A DNA stretch of 12,881 nt from Treponema sp. Its GTDB lineage: Bacteria > Spirochaetota > Spirochaetia > Treponematales > Breznakiellaceae. The notes beneath the pieces were generated by a model. It ran no database searches. It worked only from the letters and a program-made list of their open reading frames with translations, and had not been told where the DNA came from. Below, piece by piece: positions 1 to 6,303 of the stretch; position 1 is the first letter of the stretch, and every line of letters starts with the position of its first letter. A program made the translations under genes and the position numbers. The stretch lies in contig JAISYA010000225.1 of NCBI GenBank assembly GCA_031270205.1, forward strand, positions 1-12,881, in the 5' to 3' direction.

Positions 1-1794
1 ATTGAGCGGCACAACGCGGCGGATTTGGCAAGCCTGCTGCAGGAGACGCTTGACCTGGGCGTAACCCGCTACGGCGGCTACGGCAACCAGGCCAGCGTCA
101 ACCTGCGGGGCTTTGACTCCGAGCGCATCGCCTTCCTGGTGGACGGCGTGCCGGTCAACTCCGCCACGGACGGGGAGTTCGATATTAACCAGATCGGCCT
201 GAACGAGATTGAGAAGATCGAGGTCATCTACGGCGGCTCGGACAGCAAGTACAACGTGTCCGGCGCGCTGGGCGGGGTTATCAACATTGTTACCGTAAAG
301 AAACAGCGGCGGGGCCTGCGCGTTACCGCCGGCTTTTCCAACACCTCCACCCTGCCGGGCGCATACCGCGGACGGAACGGCAAAACCGGCGGCCCCAACT
401 GGGAGGACCTGGCGGATACGCAGCAAACTACCTTTTCCGCCGCCTGGGGAGGGCGCGTTTCCGTTTCGGCCAACGCCTTTTTTAACCGCGCCGCCAACCA
501 TTTCCTCTTTATCGACTACCTTGACTATGTCCGGCGCAAAGACAACAACGAGATATGGGACGCCGGCGCTTCCCTCTCCCTTGCCGGAGAGACGGCGGGC
601 ATGACCAGGCTGCTTTCCACTACCAGCCTGTACTACGGGGACAAGAACATCCCCACGTCCGGTTTTTCAAGCAACTTCGGCAAGCAGGGCGACAGCTCTT
701 TCCGCCAAAACCTTATGCTTGACGCGCCGAGGGCCTTTCACGACAGCCTCGCCACCGAGGCTTCCCTTACCTGGTACGTGAACAAGCGGACCTACGAGCC
801 GGCCGCCGGGGCGTCTTCCCGGCACGACCAGCAGAGCGTTTCGCTGATAAACCGCTGGACCTGGTTCGGCGGCGGGCGGCTTACCCTGCGGAGCGGCTTT
901 GACTACCGCTTCTTCTATCTTGATTCCACCGACATGGGAATCCGCAGCCGGGGAGACGGCGGCCTGTACCTGACCGCCGAATACGCCCCGCACAGGGCGG
1001 CGCTTTTTATCCCTTCGGTAAAGTTCGTTACCGATACCCATTCGCTCGTGCCGATACCCAAGCTGGGCTTTGCGTGGAGTCCCGCCGACTTTTTCACCCT
1101 TAAAAACAACTATTACCGCAGCTTCAAGTTCCCCGATTTTGAAGACCTGTTCTGGACCGGAGGGGGCTTTTCCGGCGACCCGAATCTCAAGCCCGAAGAC
1201 GGCTGGGGCGGCGACATCGGCGTAGTCGTCCGCGTAAAGGAGCTGGCGCGCCTGGAAAGCTCTTTCTTTACCCAGTGGACCGCCGACTCGATCCACTGGG
1301 CCGTGGACGCCGCCGGCGTCTGGCAGCCCCGGAACGTGGGAGAGGCGGTGTTTTTCGGTTCGGACAGCAGGCTCCGTTTTGAGATACCCGTGTCCATCGG
1401 GCCGGTGCGAAAGATCATCCCCCAGCTTTCCTATCAATACATGCTGAGTTATCTGTTGAGCTACGGATACACCTGGGACTCGGAGAAGCGTATTCCCTAC
1501 ATGCCCGTCCATACCATCGGCGGCTCGCTGGACATTCCCTGGGGCGCGGGGTCCCTGTTAATCTCCGGCCACTATGAAAGCCTCCGCTACTCCGACACGG
1601 CCAATACCGGCGAGCTGCCGCCGCAGTTCCTGCTCAACGCCGCCGTCAACCAGCGCTTGGGGAAATACCTTTCCGCCTACGGTACGCTGCGGAATATTCT
1701 CAATAAGTCGTATGAATCATACGCGGACTATCCCCTGCCGGGGACTACCTTTACGCTGGGAATGCGGGTATTGTTTGCGGATGACGACCCATAG
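1..1794 (+). CDS. btuB: TonB-dependent outer-membrane receptor, BtuB-like (5' partial)
   Basis: Probable outer-membrane receptor that takes up a corrinoid using TonB energy. The frame is open from base 1, so the signal peptide, Ton box and first part of the plug lie outside the window; a TTG at 25 is not a credible start. The first ~90 visible residues are the end of a plug domain: VNLRGF, a VDGVPVN segment, then IEKIEVIYGG and GALGGVINIVTVK, which match the RIEVirGp...GGvINIiT plug signature. The remaining ~500 residues alternate aromatic and polar residues as in a 22-strand barrel. They end in YPLPGTTFTLGMRVLF, the usual YPxPGRtfxlgl final strand, followed by a short acidic tail. The plug and barrel show the family clearly. 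The corrinoid substrate is inferred from the btuFCD, cobU and cbiR-like genes downstream; other TonB receptors cannot be told apart from sequence alone. Confidence 0.85.
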   Translation: MERHNAADLASLLQETLDLGVTRYGGYGNQASVNLRGFDSERIAFLVDGVPVNSATDGEFDINQIGLNEIEKIEVIYGGSDSKYNVSGALGGVINIVTVKKQRRGLRVTAGFSNTSTLPGAYRGRNGKTGGPNWEDLADTQQTTFSAAWGGRVSVSANAFFNRAANHFLFIDYLDYVRRKDNNEIWDAGASLSLAGETAGMTRLLSTTSLYYGDKNIPTSGFSSNFGKQGDSSFRQNLMLDAPRAFHDSLATEASLTWYVNKRTYEPAAGASSRHDQQSVSLINRWTWFGGGRLTLRSGFDYRFFYLDSTDMGIRSRGDGGLYLTAEYAPHRAALFIPSVKFVTDTHSLVPIPKLGFAWSPADFFTLKNNYYRSFKFPDFEDLFWTGGGFSGDPNLKPEDGWGGDIGVVVRVKELARLESSFFTQWTADSIHWAVDAAGVWQPRNVGEAVFFGSDSRLRFEIPVSIGPVRKIIPQLSYQYMLSYLLSYGYTWDSEKRIPYMPVHTIGGSLDIPWGAGSLLISGHYESLRYSDTANTGELPPQFLLNAAVNQRLGKYLSAYGTLRNILNKSYESYADYPLPGTTFTLGMRVLFADDDP

Positions 1795-1815
1795 GCTGTG
1801 CGGAGAGGCGCACAT

Positions 1816-1857
1816 AATGAACAGGGAATGAGGGAAAGATTCTTCCCGTTGTTCATT
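1816..1857 (+). other. Intercistronic hairpin between btuB and the PduO-like gene
   Basis: The left arm AATGAACAGGGAA (1816-1828) pairs with 1843-1857, giving a 13-bp stem with a 2-nt bulge (GT at 1848-1849) and a 14-nt loop. A second GGGAA in the loop (1832-1836) can pair with the same TTCCC (1843-1847), so two exclusive folds are possible. The hairpin is followed by a mildly T-rich stretch but not a clean T run, then the SD of the next gene. It may be a leaky terminator, an mRNA-processing or stabilising hairpin between receptor and transporter genes. Confidence 0.55.
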
Positions 1858-1878
1858 GTTCTGTAAAGGGAGGATTAT

Positions 1879-2415
1879 ATGAGTAACTATCTGGCTTATT
1901 CGTTTTTGTATGACGACGCCGGGGACTTGAAATGCGATTTTGAACTCCTGACCGACGAGATCGCCAGCATGATCGGCATGCTCCGTTCCCTGCTGGACGA
2001 TACGGATAACGCCGCGGACCCGTATCTTGCGGAAGATTTAAGCGGGATTAACGAGCTGATGTACCACATTAACCCTTCGCTGCGGACCAGGGTTATGGTG
2101 AGCGCCGAAGAGCTGGAATGGCTTAGGGTAAAAACAGAGCTGCTGGAGGCCGCGCGGGAAAGGCCGCCTAACGGCAGGGGGGTTACTTTTTTTGTTCCCC
2201 AGGGCTGCGCGCAGGCGGCGTACAGTCACCTGATACGCTGCAAGTGCAAAATCCTTGTGCGGCTTTTGAGCCGCTACCAACAGCAGGGCAACGCTGTTGA
2301 TGAAATACTTTTTGATTTTACCAACCTGTACGCGGGTTATTTTTATGCGCTGGCCATGTGGCTGAACAAAATCCACGGTGTGGAAGAGCGCGTCTTTATA
2401 AGCAGAGTATATTAG
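1879..2415 (+). CDS. Divergent PduO-type corrinoid adenosyltransferase-fold protein
   Basis: 178 aa. The ATG is preceded by GGGAGG (1868-1873) at good spacing. No signal peptide is visible, so it is probably cytoplasmic. The pattern follows the PduO-type ATP:cob(I)alamin adenosyltransferase helical bundle. DFELLTDEIASMIGMLRSLL (20-39) resembles EAYGTVDELNSxIGLARSLL. FVPQGCAQAAYSHLIR (105-120) corresponds to FILPGGSxxAAxLHxAR. FTNLYAGYFYALA (147-159) corresponds to LNRLSDxLFxLAR, and GVEE follows it. The N-terminal TKTGDxGxT nucleotide-binding segment of normal family members is absent. In the RxxCRRAER helix the first Arg (R120) and last Arg (R128) remain, but the middle positions read K124, I125 and V127. 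It could be a weakly active enzyme, or a corrinoid-binding or chaperone-like derivative. The fold assignment is pattern recognition; catalysis is doubtful. It lies between the receptor and btuF, and its TAG overlaps the SD of btuF. Confidence 0.6.
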   Translation: MSNYLAYSFLYDDAGDLKCDFELLTDEIASMIGMLRSLLDDTDNAADPYLAEDLSGINELMYHINPSLRTRVMVSAEELEWLRVKTELLEAARERPPNGRGVTFFVPQGCAQAAYSHLIRCKCKILVRLLSRYQQQGNAVDEILFDFTNLYAGYFYALAMWLNKIHGVEERVFISRVY

Positions 2416-2424
2416 GAGCATTGT

Positions 2425-3336
2425 ATGAAAAATTGTATGAAAACACGATTCTTGCTGCTTGCGGCCCTGATTATGACCGCGGCCTGCGCGAAAAGCGGGG
2501 ACAGGGAACTGCTTGACCGGGCCGGCATAAAGGTAACGGTGGGCCCCGTCAACCGGATCATATCGACCGCGCCCTCCAACACCGAGATAATCGTCGACCT
2601 GGGTATGGCGGATAAACTGGTCGCCGTGGACCGCTGGTCCGTTGACGTGGAGGGACTGCCCGGCGGCCTTCCCACCCTCGACTTTTTCTATCCCGACGCC
2701 GAGGTGATTGTGGGCCTGGAGCCTGACCTGATCCTTGCCAACGGCCACAACGCCACCGGTACGGGCGAGGACCCTTTCCGCCTGCTGCGGGAAATGGGCG
2801 TTCCTGTGGCGTATATCTCCATGAGCAAAAGCATCAACGACATTTACGAAGACATTGCGTTTGTGGCGGACCTGCTGCAGACGCAGAAAAAGGGCCGGGA
2901 GCTGATCGATTCCATGCGGACGCAGATTGAAGAAATAGCGCGGACAGCGCGGGACCTTGAACACCGGAAAAGCGTTTATTTTGAAATATCCCCCGCGCCG
3001 GAAATATTCACCTTTGGGAAGGACAGTTATCTCAACGATATGATCTCCATTATTGGGGCGGAGAATATTTTTGGAAACGACGACTGGATCGTCAGCCCCG
3101 GCGCAGAGGCGATCATAGACCGCAATCCCGATGTGATCCTTACCAATGTTAATTTTATTGATGATCCCATTGGGGAGTTGAAAAGCCGCCCCGGCTTTGA
3201 TCATATTAACGCGGTTATCAATAACCGCATTTATCAAATAGACACCAATTCGTCGGTGCGGCCCTCGTCCCGCATAATCCTCGCCCTGCGGCAGATGGCC
3301 CATGTCGTATATCCGGAGATTTATGGGGAACAATAA
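2425..3336 (+). CDS. btuF: Corrinoid-binding lipoprotein of the BtuFCD ABC transporter
   Basis: 303 aa class III (Peripla_BP_2, FecB/BtuF-type) solute-binding protein that would carry cobamide from the outer-membrane receptor to BtuCD. The N-terminus is basic, then hydrophobic, then MTAAC, a lipobox with the acylated cysteine at residue 21, so the mature protein should be membrane-anchored. The family pattern starts at RIISTAPSNTEIIVDLG (about 44-60), continues with PDLILANG near 106, and includes the long linking helix around 135-180. The second lobe has FGKDSYLNDMISIIGAENIF and NPDVIL, ending in ALRQMAHVVYPEIYG. The start at 2425 is preferred because AGGAG (2414-2418) lies just upstream; the second Met at 2437 has no SD. 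It is followed with a short overlap by btuC. Iron-chelate binding proteins share this fold, so the corrinoid assignment rests on neighbours. Confidence 0.82.
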   Translation: MKNCMKTRFLLLAALIMTAACAKSGDRELLDRAGIKVTVGPVNRIISTAPSNTEIIVDLGMADKLVAVDRWSVDVEGLPGGLPTLDFFYPDAEVIVGLEPDLILANGHNATGTGEDPFRLLREMGVPVAYISMSKSINDIYEDIAFVADLLQTQKKGRELIDSMRTQIEEIARTARDLEHRKSVYFEISPAPEIFTFGKDSYLNDMISIIGAENIFGNDDWIVSPGAEAIIDRNPDVILTNVNFIDDPIGELKSRPGFDHINAVINNRIYQIDTNSSVRPSSRIILALRQMAHVVYPEIYGEQ

Positions 3337-4345
3337 GCGGCTTCTTTTGGGACTGGCGGTTTCTCTGGCGCTCATCGGCGGGGCTTCTTCCCTGGGGAGT
3401 TCCGGCATCAGCGCCGCCGACACGCTGGTAATCATCCTGCACAAAGTGTTTCGCGTACCACTGGCCGGCGGCATTGATCCGAAAAATGTTTCGATAGTCT
3501 GGCTGCTGCGGCTGCCGAGGGCGCTGCTGGCCTTTCTCGCCGGGGGCTGTCTTTCCATGAGCGGGGCGGTAACCCAGTCGATTTTGCGGAACCCGCTGGC
3601 CTCGCCCTACATTCTGGGGGTTTCCTCCGGCGCGGCCCTTGGCGCGGGGATAATCATCATAAGCGGGCTTTCGCTTCCGCTGGTAAGCGCCTTTACCCTG
3701 CCCCTGACAGGTTTTGTGCTGGGCCTTCTCACGGTTTTCGCCGTGGTTGCCTTTTCCTCAAAAATAGACAGGTCCATGTCGAATAACACGGTCATTATCT
3801 GCGGCATGGTGCTTTCCCTGTTTGTGGGCGCTTTGCTTACCACCCTGAGCGCGCTCTTTTCGGAAGACCTCAAGCGGATAGCGCTCTGGCAGATGGGCAG
3901 TTTCGCCATGCGGGGCTGGCTCTACATCCGCCTGATCCTGCCTTTTTTTGTCATCGGTACGGCGGGCGTTATGTACTACACCAGGGAAATGGACCTCCTT
4001 ACCTTTGGGGATGAAGAGGCAAAATCCGCCGGTGTGGAGGCCGGAACCGTGCGGAAAATCCTGCTGGTTTTTGCCGCCGTGCTGTCCGGAGCGGCGGTTT
4101 CGTTAAGCGGCGTTATCGGCTTTGTGGACCTTATCGCCCCGCACGCGGCGCGGAAAATAGTCGGCTCAGGGCACCGGTATCTGGTGCCCATGTCCTTCAT
4201 CATCGGCGGCTCCCTGATGGTAGTCGCCGACCTGGTTGCCCGGACCATTATCTCCCCCTCGGAACTGCCGGTAGGCGCGATAACCGCCCTTATCGGCGCT
4301 CCCTTTTTCGCGTGGATCTATTTTAAGCGGCGGAAGATTTCGTGA
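3323..4345 (+). CDS. btuC: Corrinoid ABC transporter permease (FecCD/BtuC family)
   Basis: 340 aa inner-membrane permease, expected to act as a dimer with two BtuD subunits. It is strongly hydrophobic with about nine or ten membrane segments. Family signatures are clear: RLPR (63-66), then SGAVTQSILRNPLASPYILG (80-99) with VSSGAA following, GFVDLIAPH in the ATPase-coupling region, and SELPVGAITALIGAPFFAW near the C-terminus. An ATG at 3302 would add seven residues, but the ATG at 3323 has GGAG (3314-3317) five bases upstream and gives a typical N-terminus, so 3323 is preferred. It overlaps the end of btuF by 14 bp, which suggests translational coupling. The length is normal and no key feature is missing. 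Siderophore permeases of the same family are the alternative. Confidence 0.85.
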   Translation: MGNNKRLLLGLAVSLALIGGASSLGSSGISAADTLVIILHKVFRVPLAGGIDPKNVSIVWLLRLPRALLAFLAGGCLSMSGAVTQSILRNPLASPYILGVSSGAALGAGIIIISGLSLPLVSAFTLPLTGFVLGLLTVFAVVAFSSKIDRSMSNNTVIICGMVLSLFVGALLTTLSALFSEDLKRIALWQMGSFAMRGWLYIRLILPFFVIGTAGVMYYTREMDLLTFGDEEAKSAGVEAGTVRKILLVFAAVLSGAAVSLSGVIGFVDLIAPHAARKIVGSGHRYLVPMSFIIGGSLMVVADLVARTIISPSELPVGAITALIGAPFFAWIYFKRRKIS

Positions 4346-4354
4346 GGGCGGGCC

Positions 4355-5149
4355 ATGATTGAAGTGCGGGATTTATCCGCCGGATACGGCGCGGGCGATG
4401 TGATACATGGGATCAGCTTCACTGCGCAAAGGGGGAAGAGCCTCTGCATCCTGGGGCCTAACGGCTGCGGAAAAAGCACCCTGTTAAAGTCGATTGCCCG
4501 CATCATCGCTTACCGGGGGAAAGTTACGCTTGAAGGCCGGGAGCTGTCTTCTTTTTCCAGAAAGGAGCTGGCAAAAAAAATCGCCCTCCTTGGGCAGAGC
4601 GCGCAGGTGTATTTTTCCTACACAATATGGGAAGCGGTCTCGCTGGGAAGATACGCCTACGCCGAAGGCTTCCTGAAAAACCTGTCCGCCGAAGATCATG
4701 CGGTTATCGAAGACACACTCAAAAAGCTGGATTTATGGGACATCAAAGACCGGATGATTGACGAACTTTCAGGCGGCCAGCTGCAGCGTGTTTTTTTGGC
4801 GAAGGCCCTTGCCCAGAATCCTGAAGTGATTCTGCTGGACGAGCCGACGAATCACCTTGATCTCAAAAATCAGATAGAGCTGCTGCGGTATCTAAAATCA
4901 TGGGTGACGGAAAACAATAAAACACTTATCGGCGTGTTTCACGATCTCAATCTCGTGCATCACTTCGGAGACGAGGCCCTGCTGATGAATGAAGGAAGGC
5001 TTGCCGCACAGGGCGGAATTGAGGAAGCGCTGAACGGCGAAATTATGCAGGCCGTGTACGGCATAGACATTCGGGGCTTTATGCTGGAGTCTCTGAAAAA
5101 ATGGATTCAAGGGCAACGCTCAGGCCCGGCAGAATGGTCACCGGAATAA
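4355..5149 (+). CDS. btuD: Corrinoid ABC transporter ATPase (BtuD/FecE family)
   Basis: 264 aa cytoplasmic ATPase that powers import through BtuC. All motifs are intact: Walker A GPNGCGKS (34-41), Q-loop Gln81, signature LSGGQ (138-142), Walker B VILLDEP (158-164) with Glu163, D-loop around 166-169, and switch His196 in FHDLN. GRYAY after the Q-loop is typical of the FecE/BtuD group. It starts nine bases after btuC, with a weak GAGG SD overlapping the btuC stop. The last 71 bp, coding for roughly residues 242-264, run antisense to the 3' end of the Uma2-family gene. This tail (WIQGQRSGPAEWSPE) lies beyond the conserved domain. No terminator can be seen after the stop because the sequence there is coding on the other strand. 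Confidence 0.87.
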   Translation: MIEVRDLSAGYGAGDVIHGISFTAQRGKSLCILGPNGCGKSTLLKSIARIIAYRGKVTLEGRELSSFSRKELAKKIALLGQSAQVYFSYTIWEAVSLGRYAYAEGFLKNLSAEDHAVIEDTLKKLDLWDIKDRMIDELSGGQLQRVFLAKALAQNPEVILLDEPTNHLDLKNQIELLRYLKSWVTENNKTLIGVFHDLNLVHHFGDEALLMNEGRLAAQGGIEEALNGEIMQAVYGIDIRGFMLESLKKWIQGQRSGPAEWSPE

Positions 5150-5666
5150 CGGCGTTCCCTTTATAACTGTAGCTAAGGTAATGCCCGTCCTCATAAATGT
5201 GGACCATTACCCGCCGTTCTTCGGGTTCAATCACCCAGTATTCCCGCACCCCGGCCTCAAGATAAATCTGTAATTTCGCAAACAGTTCGCGGTGGGAATT
5301 GGAGGGGGAAACTATCTCAATGGCCAAATCCGGCGGGCCGTTTACGGAACCCTTGCCGAGCCTGTCCCTGTCGCAAACCACCAGCAAATCCGGCTGTACC
5401 ACCGTGTCGTCGGAGTTGTCCTCCGCGGGAAAGGGCCGGACATCCAGAGGAACGGCAAATACCCGGCAGGGCTTGCCGCGCAGAAAAGCGTGGAATTGCA
5501 ATAACAATTCCATCAACATCGCCTGATGCTCCACCGAAGGGGACGCCATCAGGAAAGCTTTCCCGTTCAGCAGCTGATACCGCTCAGGGCCTTCCCATTC
5601 TAAATAGTCGGCGTAGGTAAAGCGCTCGTTTTCCCCTGAATAATCCGCCTGCATCGCGTCCGCCAT
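5079..5666 (-). CDS. Uma2-family (DUF820) PD-(D/E)XK nuclease-fold protein
   Basis: 195 aa, of normal length for the Uma2/DUF820 family of restriction-endonuclease-like proteins whose biological role is mostly unknown. Visible family pattern: FTYADYLEWEGPERYQLLNG (16-35, usually with E where Q31 stands), MASPSVEHQ (40-48), VQPDLLVVCD (90-99), PDLAIEIVSPSN (112-123), then KLQIYLEAGVREYWVIEP (131-148). Candidate active-site residues are D93, E117 and K131, with the lysine displaced as is usual in this family. The start has AAGGAG six bases upstream (reverse complement of 5673-5678). It sits against the direction of the corrinoid genes, divides btuFCD from cobU, and overlaps the btuD end by 71 bp in the opposite sense. 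These genes often occur in many scattered copies in a genome, so this one may be a late insertion with no link to cobamides. Confidence 0.85.
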   Translation of the reverse strand: MADAMQADYSGENERFTYADYLEWEGPERYQLLNGKAFLMASPSVEHQAMLMELLLQFHAFLRGKPCRVFAVPLDVRPFPAEDNSDDTVVQPDLLVVCDRDRLGKGSVNGPPDLAIEIVSPSNSHRELFAKLQIYLEAGVREYWVIEPEERRVMVHIYEDGHYLSYSYKGNAVIPVTILPGLSVALESIFSETPA

Positions 5667-5685
5667 AGTGTTCTCCTTGTCCTCT

Positions 5686-5714
5686 ATTGTAGACTATCTT
5701 TCCCGGACGCGCAA
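5686..5714 (-). promoter_or_regulatory. Putative sigma70 promoter for the Uma2-family gene
   Basis: On the minus strand TTGCGC (-35, 5714-5709) and TACAAT (-10, 5691-5686) are separated by exactly 17 bp. The -10 matches five of six consensus bases and the -35 three of six. Transcription would start near 5679, leaving a leader of about 12 nt that contains the SD. Confidence 0.45.
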
Positions 5715-5721
5715 TGAGGAA

Positions 5722-5750
5722 TCGACACACGCGGCTTTATGCGGTAATGT
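5722..5750 (+). promoter_or_regulatory. Weak candidate promoter for cobU-cbiR
   Basis: TCGACA (5722-5727, five of six to TTGACA) is followed after 17 bp by TAATGT (5745-5750, three of six to TATAAT). It lies in the gap between the diverging Uma2-family and cobU genes and about 40 bp before the TTG start of cobU. Spacing and position are right but the -10 is poor. No cobalamin-riboswitch-like B12 box is recognisable in this short gap. Confidence 0.3.
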
Positions 5751-5790
5751 CTGGAAAGGGAGTGTTCGTATCTCCCAAAGGAACCGCGCT

Positions 5791-6303
5791 TTGATCATAT
5801 TTATCACCGGCGGAATAAAATCGGGAAAATCCAGGCGGGCTTTGGACATCGTAAAAAACGAATGGGCCTTTCCGGTCTCGTTTATAGCCACCGCCGAGGC
5901 CCTGGATGAAGAAATGCGCCGCCGCATTGAAAAACACCGGAAAGAGCGGCTGGAAATGGCGGCTGGCGCGGCCGCCGGTTTTATCACCATTGAAGAACCG
6001 CTGGAAATTGACCGGGCCGTTGCCTCCGCGGGCAGACGGGCGCTGGTGGACTGTATCCCCATGTGGGTGAACAACCTTATGTACTACAAACGGGAAAATG
6101 ATTTTGAGCGGATTCTCGAATCTTTTATTCAGGGCATGAAGGACTGTATTGTGGTAAGCAATGAAACCGGCATGGGAAACGTCCCCTTTGATGAGGAAAC
6201 CCGCCGCTACAATCTGCTGCTTGCCGGGGCCAACCGAAGAATAGCCGCCGCCGCCGCGCGGGTGGAACTCATGGTCTCTGGAATCCCCGTCAGAATAAAA
6301 TGA
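5791..6303 (+). CDS. cobU: Adenosylcobinamide kinase / adenosylcobinamide-phosphate guanylyltransferase
   Basis: 170 aa with a TTG start. CobU phosphorylates adenosylcobinamide and then transfers GMP to give AdoCbi-GDP, the substrate for lower-ligand attachment by CobS. Visible: P-loop GGIKSGKS (7-14) right after a start-proximal beta strand; the RIEKHRKER segment (45-53) with His49, which aligns with the guanylylated histidine of Salmonella CobU; FITIEEP (64-70); VDCIPMWVNNL (86-96, usually lDCltlWlsNL); VVSNETGMGNVPFDEETRRY (121-140); and the AGANRRIAAAAARVELMVSG tail with G(I/L)P...K at the end. The open frame reaches back to an ATG at 5668, but that would add 41 residues unlike CobU. The TTG at 5791 has AAAGGA (5777-5782) at good spacing and gives the typical MIIFITGG start. 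The stop overlaps the next start (ATGA). Confidence 0.87.
   Translation: MIIFITGGIKSGKSRRALDIVKNEWAFPVSFIATAEALDEEMRRRIEKHRKERLEMAAGAAAGFITIEEPLEIDRAVASAGRRALVDCIPMWVNNLMYYKRENDFERILESFIQGMKDCIVVSNETGMGNVPFDEETRRYNLLLAGANRRIAAAAARVELMVSGIPVRIK

Noticed and set aside
667..1512. 281-codon minus-strand open frame within the receptor gene
   Set aside because: Shadow of the GC-rich receptor coding sequence; the plus-strand frame carries the barrel and C-terminal strand signature.
1574..1831. 85-codon plus-strand frame overlapping the receptor end
   Set aside because: Out-of-frame shadow of the receptor C-terminus without SD or domain.
2038..3558. 506-codon open frame on the minus strand
   Set aside because: Antisense to the PduO-like gene, btuF and the start of btuC, all with recognisable motifs; its own translation has no family features.
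5667..5790. Cobalamin riboswitch upstream of cobU
   Set aside because: The gap is only about 124 bp, shorter than a full element, and I see no B12-box-like conserved core. A riboswitch may exist upstream of btuB outside the window.
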